A DNA stretch of 12,426 nt from Anaerolineae bacterium (GTDB lineage Bacteria; Chloroflexota; Anaerolineae; JAAYZQ01). Location of the stretch: assembly GCA_016926595.1 (NCBI GenBank), contig JAFGOG010000220.1, forward strand, positions 1 to 12,426, read 5' to 3'. The notes beneath the pieces were generated by a model. It saw nothing but the letters and a program-made list of their open reading frames with translations. It was not told the DNA's origin and made no database searches. The position numbers were made by a program, and so were the translations under genes. Positions 1 to 7,738 of this stretch are shown here, piece after piece; the first letter of the stretch is position 1; each line of letters opens with the position of its first letter.

Positions 1-9
1 ATTAGCGAG

Positions 10-1417
<1,408 letters not shown>

Positions 1418-1424
1418 ACGAATA

Positions 1425-2672
1425 TCAGGAATCGCCCGGCGTCTGCACGGGCACTTGGACCGGCATGATCTCTACCTCGATGCTCTCGGGGATGACGCTC
1501 ACTACTGTGATGCCGGCAGGCACCAACACCACCGGCTTGATACGATGCACGTCGAGGGTATAGCCAAACAGGTCCACGATGACCCGCACGTCGCTGGGCT
1601 TTAGACTGGTCAGGATAGGGTCAGGGCCGACGAGAATGACCTGCACGACGCTAGGCGAGAGTTCAGCTACCAGGTTGGAGCTAAGGCCCTGTATCTCGAT
1701 GACCGACGTCATAATACGGCTGCTTTCGATGGGCAGGATCTCGAGGCTGACGGTGACAAACTGAACGTTGGCGACCTGGATCCCGTTGGGCACGGTCAGG
1801 GTGGTGCGGATTGTTATGTTTTCGGTCGCCCCGGTGACCGACACCGGCACGGTCATGACAAAGCCAGGAAGCTGGTTCAAAACAGAGGGCAGGCCGGCCA
1901 GCACGACCGTCGACGGCTCGACCACCACGCTCCCCTGGCGATAGCCAGCAGCCGGGTCGCCGCGTAGATCGGGAATGACCGTCACATCGGGCTTGTAGCC
2001 GATCTTCCTGCGCACTCCGGCCTGCACCTCGACCTGCTCGGGCGCCCACTCCACGCCGGCCACCAGCCGGCCATCGGCATCGCGCGGCGTCACTGCTACG
2101 TTGGTCGAAACCGATTCGCGCGCTCCCTGGACGCTCAACGTGCCTGACACAGCCGACACCTGTTGTAGAATAGACAACGGCCCTGTCACGACTATCGAGC
2201 CAGGACTGATGGTTGGCTCGAGGAGCTGGTAGCCCGTGGCGACCTCGCCGCGCACGTCGATGCTGACCGGCACCGCCAGGCTGCCCACCGCTTCGAGGCG
2301 GACCGTCTGCTGAGCAGGGGTGATCGCCTCGATGCGGACCACCTGGTTGTCGACTACCACCCGCACGGGGATGGGCACCGACGTGCCCACCTCGACGTTG
2401 GACAGGTCCATCGTCGCCGTAAAGTCACCGGCCGAAAGGCTTTGGATCACGCTCTGCGGGGCGCGTACCCGGACGGTGGCGCGATCGGCAGCGGGCTGAA
2501 GGATGACGGTATTGGCAGGCTGGCCGACCAACGTGATTTGCAGGTTGGAAAACTCGCCCGTCAAAAAGGGATCGGCCTGAAGCGTGGCCGCGATCCAGAT
2601 GACAAACGCCAGCAACAGGGCCAGAATCACGATCCCCAGCCTGCTCAGCAGGCGTCTGAGGCGCCCGTCCAC
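1425..2672 (-). CDS. YbbR-domain membrane-anchored protein (CdaR-like)
   Basis: This 415-residue protein has a short basic N-terminus (RLRRLLSR), one membrane segment at about residues 11-31, and a long beta-rich extracytoplasmic part. Four YbbR-like repeats can be seen at about 35-124, 131-218, 226-312 and 322-404. Each carries the pattern of a P or SP, a short valine-rich strand, and a GP/AP/GLP turn (TISPGSIVVTGP at 155-165, VVEPSTVVLAGLP at 250-262, LSPSVVQVILVGP at 338-350). The best-known YbbR protein is CdaR, a regulator of the diadenylate cyclase CdaA in Firmicutes, usually encoded next to cdaA and glmM. Neither gene is next to it here, so a CdaR role is only a possibility. The start is GTG at 2672, three bases after the PHP gene's stop, which suggests translational coupling. 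The C-terminus (PVQVPVQTPGDS) is proline-rich. Confidence 0.85.
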   Translation of the reverse strand: MDGRLRRLLSRLGIVILALLLAFVIWIAATLQADPFLTGEFSNLQITLVGQPANTVILQPAADRATVRVRAPQSVIQSLSAGDFTATMDLSNVEVGTSVPIPVRVVVDNQVVRIEAITPAQQTVRLEAVGSLAVPVSIDVRGEVATGYQLLEPTISPGSIVVTGPLSILQQVSAVSGTLSVQGARESVSTNVAVTPRDADGRLVAGVEWAPEQVEVQAGVRRKIGYKPDVTVIPDLRGDPAAGYRQGSVVVEPSTVVLAGLPSVLNQLPGFVMTVPVSVTGATENITIRTTLTVPNGIQVANVQFVTVSLEILPIESSRIMTSVIEIQGLSSNLVAELSPSVVQVILVGPDPILTSLKPSDVRVIVDLFGYTLDVHRIKPVVLVPAGITVVSVIPESIEVEIMPVQVPVQTPGDS

Positions 2673-2675
2673 GGC

Positions 2676-3326
2676 CTACCGCCTTTTCAGCCTTTTCAGC
2701 AGCTTGGCATAGGTCGATGCAAGATGGACCAGGGGACTGCTCACCCAGCCGCCGATCTGCGCTTGAGCCAGGCAATCGAGAAAATCGTGCGGCCCGTCAA
2801 AGGGGGGCATTTCCACGTAGCACCGCCCCACCTCAAAAGGGATGTGGGCATCGCTGCCGGCCGAACCGGGCAGGCCCCAACGCGCTGCTTTCTCACGCGC
2901 CCGGCGGTTGTCGCCGGGAAAGATCACCCGGCCGTTCATCACTTCGAGAAAATCAAGGCGGTGGTGTACGGCGTCCAGGACCTGGCTGCCCATCGCCTCG
3001 CGGCGCAGCCGGTCGAGGGGATGAGGGACTCCGACCAGTCCTCCTTGCTCGTGCACCAGGTCTATCGTCTCTTCGGGTGAAAGGCGGGGCGGCACCCACT
3101 CGGAAATGAACAGGGCAAGCAGCTCTCCTTCGGTGGTCTTGATCTCCTCGCCGACCAGGAATCGTTCCGGCGCCCGGCGGTGGAAATCGAGGGCGGCATC
3201 GATCAGGTTGTGATCGGTGATGGCCAGCATGTCGATCCGGCGCCGCTCCATGCGATGCAGGATGGCATCGAAGGTGTTCAGACTATCGGGAGAAGCATCT
3301 GTGTGGCAGTGCAGATCTAGGCGCAT
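2676..3326 (-). CDS. PHP-domain metal-dependent phosphoesterase-like protein
   Basis: The 216-residue protein consists almost entirely of one PHP (polymerase and histidinol phosphatase) domain. The metal-binding motifs appear in order: DLHCHTDAS (4-12, H6 and H8), ITDHN (36-40, D38 and H39), VGEEI (58-62), PHP (101-103, H102) and GSDAH (157-161, D159 and H161). Such stand-alone proteins (COG0613 type, including the nucleoside 3',5'-bisphosphate phosphatase YciV/TrpH) are cytosolic metal-dependent phosphoesterases, but the substrate cannot be told from the sequence. All expected ligand positions are present, so it is probably active. It is shorter than YciV-type enzymes (about 280-290 residues) and lacks their insertion. 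It sits between the DUF362 gene (10-bp gap upstream) and the YbbR gene (3-bp gap downstream) and is almost certainly co-transcribed with both. The C-terminus ends in a basic run (KLLKRLKRR). Confidence 0.9.
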   Translation of the reverse strand: MRLDLHCHTDASPDSLNTFDAILHRMERRRIDMLAITDHNLIDAALDFHRRAPERFLVGEEIKTTEGELLALFISEWVPPRLSPEETIDLVHEQGGLVGVPHPLDRLRREAMGSQVLDAVHHRLDFLEVMNGRVIFPGDNRRAREKAARWGLPGSAGSDAHIPFEVGRCYVEMPPFDGPHDFLDCLAQAQIGGWVSSPLVHLASTYAKLLKRLKRR

Positions 3327-3336
3327 CGCTGCACCG

Positions 3337-4560
3337 TCAGCTTTTCTTTTTCCCTCTGCTCACCAGCCACCACAAGGCCAGGGCAGAGGCCGCCGCGCCG
3401 AGCAGCCCCACGGTGGCGGCAGACCTGGGCTCATAGACCGGCCTGGTAAAGGCCGGGATGTTGCCATATTCGGCAAAGAGGCGGCCCCACTTGGTTTGGA
3501 GCGCCTCCTCAACCCGCTTGTTGCCGACAAAGGGGTACCAGAAATAGTCGAAATAGCCCTGTGAAGCGATGTAAGACCAGGGAGCGATCGGCGTTCGCAG
3601 CAAAAGGCTCTCAAAGGGTTTGAGGGCGCCGTGGTAGATCATCTTTTGCCCGCGGCTGGCAAAGGTCTCGCCGGTGCGGGCGCGCCAGCGCAGTTGGTCC
3701 AGGTCCAGATCGCCCAGGACCTGGATCTGCTTGATATCGCCGATACCCAACCCCCGGTCGTGGGCCAAGCGGATGAATTGCAGGTCCAGCGGGTTGAACC
3801 CCTGCAAGTAGGCTGACACCGCATCGATAGCCACCTGATCGGACGAGGCCAGGATCAGATCCTTCTCGTGCACCCACATCGCTCGCGGACCGGGCCCATC
3901 CCCCACAAAGGTGCCGTCCATCACGGCGAAAAGGCCGGTATGGATCTCCTGTTGGATGGCGAGCAAGTCGACCACAGTTTCGTGGATCACCGAGTGGGTC
4001 CAGTGGCGCCGTTCGGAGAGCAGGCCGCCGAATGCGTTTTTCATGGCGCCGGTGATAGTGGTAAAGACGTGGGTCTTGACAGTGGGTAATTGGATGATGT
4101 TCTTGTCCATGAACAGGGCCGGGATCTTGATGCCGTCGGGGTAGACCTTGTCCAAGACCAGCATCGGCACTTTGGGCTCATAGTAGACCCACTCCACCTC
4201 TGGCTCGTAGAGGTGGACGTTGCGCAGTCCATATTTGTCGGTCACCAATTTGTGCTTGTTGTTGCGCTCACCGACGTAGGCGTTGACGACCACCGTCCGA
4301 TTATGGGCGGCGATCAGGTTGCGGTAGCCGTCCTCCAGCAATGCGCGGACGACGCCCTCCAGTTGCCAGGGAGCAGTGGAGCAGGCCGGGTACCACTGCT
4401 GCCAGGAGATGTTGATCTTGAGGAGCGTCTCTCTGTCTTTCGGCAGAGACGCTTCATAGTTAGCCAGCTTGAGCAGGCGGCAGTAATCGTCCAGCACCGT
4501 TTCCGGCTGGGCGTGCAACACGGCCACCTGGCCTTTACCAGGGAAATTTGGATCGATCAT
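3337..4560 (-). CDS. DUF362-domain protein with C-terminal membrane anchor
   Basis: The 407-residue product belongs to the DUF362 family, whose biochemical function is not established. Family hallmarks are LPTVKTHVFTTITGAMKNAFGG (158-179), the glycine-rich MDGTFVGDGPGP (214-225) and SSDQVAIDAVSAYLQGFNP (239-257). Many DUF362 proteins carry ferredoxin-like cysteine clusters. This one has only two cysteines (C27, C60), so it has no classical iron-sulfur cluster. Residues about 380-400 (AATVGLLGAAASALALWWLV) form a hydrophobic segment followed by RGKKKS, so I infer a tail-anchored protein; no signal peptide is visible at the N-terminus. The ATG follows GAGGT at a suitable distance. Transcription probably starts from the minus-strand promoter at 4595-4623. 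It is the first gene of the DUF362-PHP-YbbR operon. Confidence 0.87.
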   Translation of the reverse strand: MIDPNFPGKGQVAVLHAQPETVLDDYCRLLKLANYEASLPKDRETLLKINISWQQWYPACSTAPWQLEGVVRALLEDGYRNLIAAHNRTVVVNAYVGERNNKHKLVTDKYGLRNVHLYEPEVEWVYYEPKVPMLVLDKVYPDGIKIPALFMDKNIIQLPTVKTHVFTTITGAMKNAFGGLLSERRHWTHSVIHETVVDLLAIQQEIHTGLFAVMDGTFVGDGPGPRAMWVHEKDLILASSDQVAIDAVSAYLQGFNPLDLQFIRLAHDRGLGIGDIKQIQVLGDLDLDQLRWRARTGETFASRGQKMIYHGALKPFESLLLRTPIAPWSYIASQGYFDYFWYPFVGNKRVEEALQTKWGRLFAEYGNIPAFTRPVYEPRSAATVGLLGAAASALALWWLVSRGKKKS

Positions 4561-4594
4561 GGTCTACCTCGCAGGTTGGATGTCAACAACTCAC

Positions 4595-4623
4595 AGTATA
4601 ACCCAATTCAGGTAGAATGTCCA
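4595..4623 (-). promoter_or_regulatory. Sigma70-type promoter for the DUF362-PHP-YbbR operon
   Basis: Read on the minus strand, TGGACA (4623-4618) and TATACT (4600-4595) are separated by exactly 17 bp, close to the TTGACA-17-TATAAT consensus. The predicted start near 4588 gives a leader of about 28 nt ending in the GAGGT Shine-Dalgarno sequence before the ATG at 4560. Its -35 box lies 10 bp from the -35 box of the divergent XRE promoter, so a regulator bound here could affect both. Confidence 0.72.
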
Positions 4624-4633
4624 GTGGCGAATA

Positions 4634-4662
4634 TTGTCCAGAAACGATGGTTGTGCTATAAT
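4634..4662 (+). promoter_or_regulatory. Sigma70-type promoter for the XRE-kinase-TPR operon
   Basis: TTGTCC (4634-4639) and a perfect TATAAT (4657-4662) are separated by exactly 17 bp. The predicted start near 4669 gives a leader of about 42 nt with a GGAGGT Shine-Dalgarno sequence at 4699-4704, six bases before the ATG at 4711. The -10 box sits in the middle of an inverted repeat (see the operator entry). Confidence 0.75.
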
Positions 4663-4670
4663 AGGCACAA
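4651..4670. promoter_or_regulatory. Operator-like inverted repeat over the -10 box of the XRE promoter
   Basis: TTGTGC (4651-4656) and GCACAA (4665-4670) are perfect inverted repeats separated by 8 bp that contain TATAAT. A second, nested dyad CTAT-A-ATAG (4656-4664) has nearly the same centre. A protein bound here would cover the -10 box and the predicted start, which is typical repressor placement. The obvious candidate is the XRE regulator encoded directly downstream, acting by autoregulation; that is inference. As an RNA hairpin the element would lie almost entirely upstream of the transcript, so a DNA-binding site is more likely than an RNA structure. Confidence 0.6.
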
Positions 4671-4710
4671 TTGATTTTGATTCGGCCTCTTGATATTTGG
4701 AGGTAAGTCC

Positions 4711-5394
4711 ATGCAAGACTCTATGCAGGCCATAGCCATCCGCAACAGGATCATCGGTACCCTGGTGAAGCGTGCCCGCCTCAAGGCAGGCAAGAGCCGG
4801 CGAGAATGTGCCGAACTGCTCGGCTGCAGCTCCTTTGCCTTTGGCCAGTACGAGCAGGGGCGCTGGGGGCTGTCGCTGTCCCAGCTCGAGGTGTTGACTC
4901 GCCTGTTCAAGGTACCACTAGACAATCTATGGGACGACAGCAGTATCCCACCGGATGAGCCAGAGGAAGACGCCGCGACACTCCGGCAGGCGATGCTACT
5001 CCGCCGCAAAATCCTGGCCGTGCAGTTCCGCCAGTGCCGCCGCGCTGGAGGACTGACGCAAAAGGAGATGGGCCAGTTGCTCGGCCGCTCGGCGGGGATC
5101 GTCGGCAGGTACGAACGGGGAGAACGCGATATTCCGCTGGGCGAGCTGGAGGTCGCCGCCGAACGGTGTGGCAAATCGCTGGTTGACTTTTACGAAGACC
5201 AGGCCTATGCCCCCGACCAGGCCGAGGTAAGGCTCCAGACGACGGATCGCCTGAGCGAGCTTCCTCCCGACGTGCGCGAGTTTGTGCTCAAGCCCACCAA
5301 CGCCCTCTACCTACGCATCGCCCTGTTGCTCAGCTCGATGAAGGCCGACAGCTTGCGCCAGATCGCCGAAACCCTGTTGGACATCACTCTGTGA
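4711..5394 (+). CDS. XRE-family regulator with two HTH domains
   Basis: The product has 227 residues. Two Cro/C1-type helix-turn-helix domains can be seen. The first is at about 16-70 (VKRARLKAGKSRRECAELLG, then FGQYEQGRWGLSLSQLEVL). The second is at about 99-160 (FRQCRRAGGLTQKEMGQLLG, then GRYERGERDIPLGELEVAA). A third, helical region at 185-227 (LPPDVREFVLKPTN to the end) may serve in dimerisation. I chose the ATG at 4711 because GGAGGT lies six bases upstream; an in-frame TTG at 4690 would place that Shine-Dalgarno sequence inside the gene. XRE proteins with two HTHs can contact both half-sites of an operator from one chain. The first gene of a plus-strand operon, it lies 43 bp before the kinase and has a dyad over its own promoter, so autoregulation is likely. 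No peptidase, kinase or toxin partner domain is fused to it. Confidence 0.88.
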   Translation: MQDSMQAIAIRNRIIGTLVKRARLKAGKSRRECAELLGCSSFAFGQYEQGRWGLSLSQLEVLTRLFKVPLDNLWDDSSIPPDEPEEDAATLRQAMLLRRKILAVQFRQCRRAGGLTQKEMGQLLGRSAGIVGRYERGERDIPLGELEVAAERCGKSLVDFYEDQAYAPDQAEVRLQTTDRLSELPPDVREFVLKPTNALYLRIALLLSSMKADSLRQIAETLLDITL

Positions 5395-5437
5395 GCAAGC
5401 GGGACACCAGGAGGCAATACAAGCAGGGAGGAAAGGA

Positions 5438-7132
5438 GTGCAGGGAAGGACAAACCTGCCCCATCTGATCGCCAACCGCTCGTTTGTCGACAACGTCGTC
5501 AACCTTCTGTCGCGCCGGGAGCCAGTAGGGTTGGCATCTGAAGCATTGTCGATCCTCATCAGGGACTTGGGCGCCGCTGGCGGCTCTCTCTTTTACGCGG
5601 CTCGCCCGCCAGTGCGCGTGCGGCGGGGCGATCTGCCCGCAGCAATCGTGGCCCACGTCGATCAATGGGAAGCCAATGTCGAACGGCGGATCACCTCTGG
5701 CCCGTGGGTGTTGGCCAAAGGGGAGGAGATCCTGTCGGCCTGCATCCCAGTCAAGGGAACCGGCCAGGCGATCCTGTACTCGCTGCTGTCAGACGAGCAG
5801 GAGGTGACTGGTGCGGCGTCGCTGGCCTTTACCGAAGGGCAGGTCCCAACGGGCGAACACCGCGAACTGTTGCGATCTTTTCTGCGGGCGATCGGAGGGC
5901 TGATGAGCGTGGCCGGGGACCTGATCCTGACCAAGGCTCGGCTGAGCCAGTTGACGCTGTTCTACCAGGTGGCCCAATCGATGGCTTCAACCTTTGACTT
6001 GGGCAAGGTCCTAGACGATACCATGCAATTGGCCTCGGCGGTCCTCGATGCCAGCGCCTCGGCCTTGATGCTGATCGACGAAGAGAGCGGCGAGCTAGTT
6101 TCCGAATACGCCCACGGCCAACTGGGCGAGCTTTTGCGCAAGCAGCACACGCCCTTACAGGAAGGGATCGCCGGCTGGGTGGCCACCCATGGCGTGCCAG
6201 TGGTCGTCAACGACGTGAATAGCGATCCCCGTTTCAACCCTCTGGTGGATGCGCAAACCGGGTTTCCCACCCGGTCGGTGGTGTGCGTGCCGCTCAAGAT
6301 CCGAAACAAGACGATCGGCGTGCTGGAAGTGCTGAACAAGCGCAGCGAGCAAGGCTTTGACTCGGAAGATCTTGGGCTTGTGATCACCACTGCCAACCAG
6401 GCAGCCGTGGCCATCGAGAACGCGAGGTTGTACCAAAGTTTGAGAGAAGAGCGCGACCGGATCATACAGGTCCAGGAGGATGTGCGGCGCCAAGTGGCGC
6501 GCAACCTGCACGATGGTACAGTCCAGTTTCTGTCAGCGATCACCATGGGCATCGATCACATGGAGCGGCTGCTGGAATTCAAACCAGAGGCAGCCAGGTC
6601 GGAGCTGGAAGCTCTTCGCGATTTGACCCGCCAGGCCACTCAGCAAGCGCGGCTGGCGTTGTTTGAGCTGCGGCCACTCATTCTCGAAACAAAGGGGTTG
6701 GTACCGGCTTTGGAAGCCTACGTGCAGCAACTGGAGGAGAGCGAGGGCTTTCAGGTACATTTGGAGGCCCCGGTCTCCCTGCCCGAACTGGACGCCTCAG
6801 TCGCCCGGACCGTTTTCGTAATCGTCCAGGAAGCGGTCACCAATGCCAAAAAACACGCCAGCCCGAAGGATGTATGGCTGCGCCTGTCAGGCGAAAAGGG
6901 CTGGCTACAGGTGATGGTCGAAGACAACGGCAAAGGGTTTGACGTAGAGCGGGTGAACCGAGAATATGACCGGAGAGGCAGCATCGGCATGCTGAGCATG
7001 CGGGAACGGGCCGAGTTGATCGACGGCACCCTGGAGATCAGATCCAAGATCGAAAAGCCTGAAACCGGGACACAGGTGATTTTGCGGGTGCCTCTGCCAG
7101 GGACTGCCGACGAGGCTATGGCCATAGGCTAG
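5438..7132 (+). CDS. GAF-domain sensor histidine kinase (HisKA_3 / NarX-LiaS class)
   Basis: This 564-residue kinase has no membrane segment and is predicted to be cytosolic. Residues about 26-165 resemble a diverged GAF-like input domain. Residues about 172-330 form a clear GAF domain (FDLGKVLDDTMQLA at 186-199, EGIAGWVATHG at 242-252, CVPLKIRNKTIGVLEVLN at 283-300). A short coiled coil (331-352) leads to the HisKA_3 dimerisation box VARNLHDGTVQFL (353-365), where H358 is the predicted phosphorylated histidine. The HATPase_c domain keeps the N box EAVTNAKKH (465-473), the G1 box EDNGKG (495-500) and GSIGM (514-518), so it should be active. Kinases of this class usually phosphorylate a NarL/LuxR-type response regulator, but none is encoded in the window. 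The start is GTG at 5438 with GGGAGG six bases upstream. The next gene, a TPR protein, follows after 23 bp. Confidence 0.92.
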   Translation: MQGRTNLPHLIANRSFVDNVVNLLSRREPVGLASEALSILIRDLGAAGGSLFYAARPPVRVRRGDLPAAIVAHVDQWEANVERRITSGPWVLAKGEEILSACIPVKGTGQAILYSLLSDEQEVTGAASLAFTEGQVPTGEHRELLRSFLRAIGGLMSVAGDLILTKARLSQLTLFYQVAQSMASTFDLGKVLDDTMQLASAVLDASASALMLIDEESGELVSEYAHGQLGELLRKQHTPLQEGIAGWVATHGVPVVVNDVNSDPRFNPLVDAQTGFPTRSVVCVPLKIRNKTIGVLEVLNKRSEQGFDSEDLGLVITTANQAAVAIENARLYQSLREERDRIIQVQEDVRRQVARNLHDGTVQFLSAITMGIDHMERLLEFKPEAARSELEALRDLTRQATQQARLALFELRPLILETKGLVPALEAYVQQLEESEGFQVHLEAPVSLPELDASVARTVFVIVQEAVTNAKKHASPKDVWLRLSGEKGWLQVMVEDNGKGFDVERVNREYDRRGSIGMLSMRERAELIDGTLEIRSKIEKPETGTQVILRVPLPGTADEAMAIG

Positions 7133-7155
7133 AACAGAAGATACCAGGAGGAGCT

Positions 7156-7674
7156 GTGGCAAACATAGAAGAAGCCAAGAGGCTATATGACAAGGGTTTA
7201 GACGGCTATCGCGCCGGGGAGTATGAAGAGGCGCTGGAAGCGTTGACCCGGGCCAGGGAGCTGTACGCCGAGGCCGGTGACCGGGACAACGAAAGCGCCG
7301 TGCTGAACGACATGGGCGTAGTCTGCGTCCAGATGGAGGACGGGGAGAACGCCCAGCGTTTCCTGGAAGAGGCCTTGACCATCCGCATGGCCCTCCAGGA
7401 TCGATCCGGTCAAGGAATGACCCTCGGCAATCTGGGGATGATGTATGCCCGGCAGGATGAGACTGAAAAGGCGACCGAAGCTTACCAGCAGGCGCTCGCT
7501 ATCTTTCAGGAACTGGGCGACCAGGGGAATGAAAAGGCCATAGCTCGCCAGTTGAGCAAGCTAGGCGGAGCCCCTACGCTGGCCCATCGCCTATTCCGCC
7601 TGTTGGGCCGCCTGACCGGTGGGCACGGCGAAGAGCCCTCCACCGAGGAAGAGGCTGAGGCAAGCCAGCAATAG
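7156..7674 (+). CDS. Tetratricopeptide repeat (TPR) protein
   Basis: The 172-residue protein has three TPR units at about 5-39, 47-80 and 87-121, each with the A/G-Y/F...A helix pattern (GLDGYRAGEYEEALEALTRA at 14-33, LGNLGMMYARQDETEKATEA at 90-109). TPR arrays form a helical groove that binds other proteins. Residues 122-155 are helical and basic (LAHRLFRLLGRL), and the tail after 156 is acidic and low-complexity (EEPSTEEEAEASQQ). There is no signal peptide or membrane segment. It starts at GTG 7156 after a strong AGGAGGAG and is the last gene of the XRE-kinase-TPR operon. A scaffold or adaptor role for the kinase is inference from position. Its sequence is similar to the regulatory TPR regions of large signalling proteins, but no enzymatic domain is attached. 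Confidence 0.9.
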   Translation: MANIEEAKRLYDKGLDGYRAGEYEEALEALTRARELYAEAGDRDNESAVLNDMGVVCVQMEDGENAQRFLEEALTIRMALQDRSGQGMTLGNLGMMYARQDETEKATEAYQQALAIFQELGDQGNEKAIARQLSKLGGAPTLAHRLFRLLGRLTGGHGEEPSTEEEAEASQQ

Positions 7675-7676
7675 AC

Positions 7677-7718
7677 AAAAAAGATGCGTATAGGGGCGGT
7701 CCCACCCCTATACGCATC
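7677..7718 (-). terminator. Rho-independent terminator of the EF-G2 gene
   Basis: A perfect 14-bp stem (7683-7696 with 7705-7718) encloses an 8-nt loop. On the minus strand it is followed directly by six T (7682-7677), the classical intrinsic terminator form, 20 bp after the EF-G2 stop. On the plus strand the stem is not followed by a T tract, so termination of the TPR operon there would be weaker, although the long stem may still slow polymerase. It lies between convergent genes. Confidence 0.88.
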
Positions 7719-7738
7719 GATCCATCACGCACTGGGCG

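Noticed and set aside
2160..2180. Inverted repeat GTTGT-N7-ACAAC inside the YbbR gene
   Set aside because: Five-base arms within coding sequence are expected by chance and no promoter or gene boundary is nearby.
2442..3080. A 212-codon plus-strand frame opposite the YbbR and PHP genes
   Set aside because: The PHP metal motifs and the YbbR repeats on the minus strand account for the region; the frame shows no domain and no ribosome site.
4690..4710. An upstream in-frame TTG start for the XRE regulator
   Set aside because: GGAGGT at 4699-4704 would fall inside the gene and is correctly spaced for the ATG at 4711.
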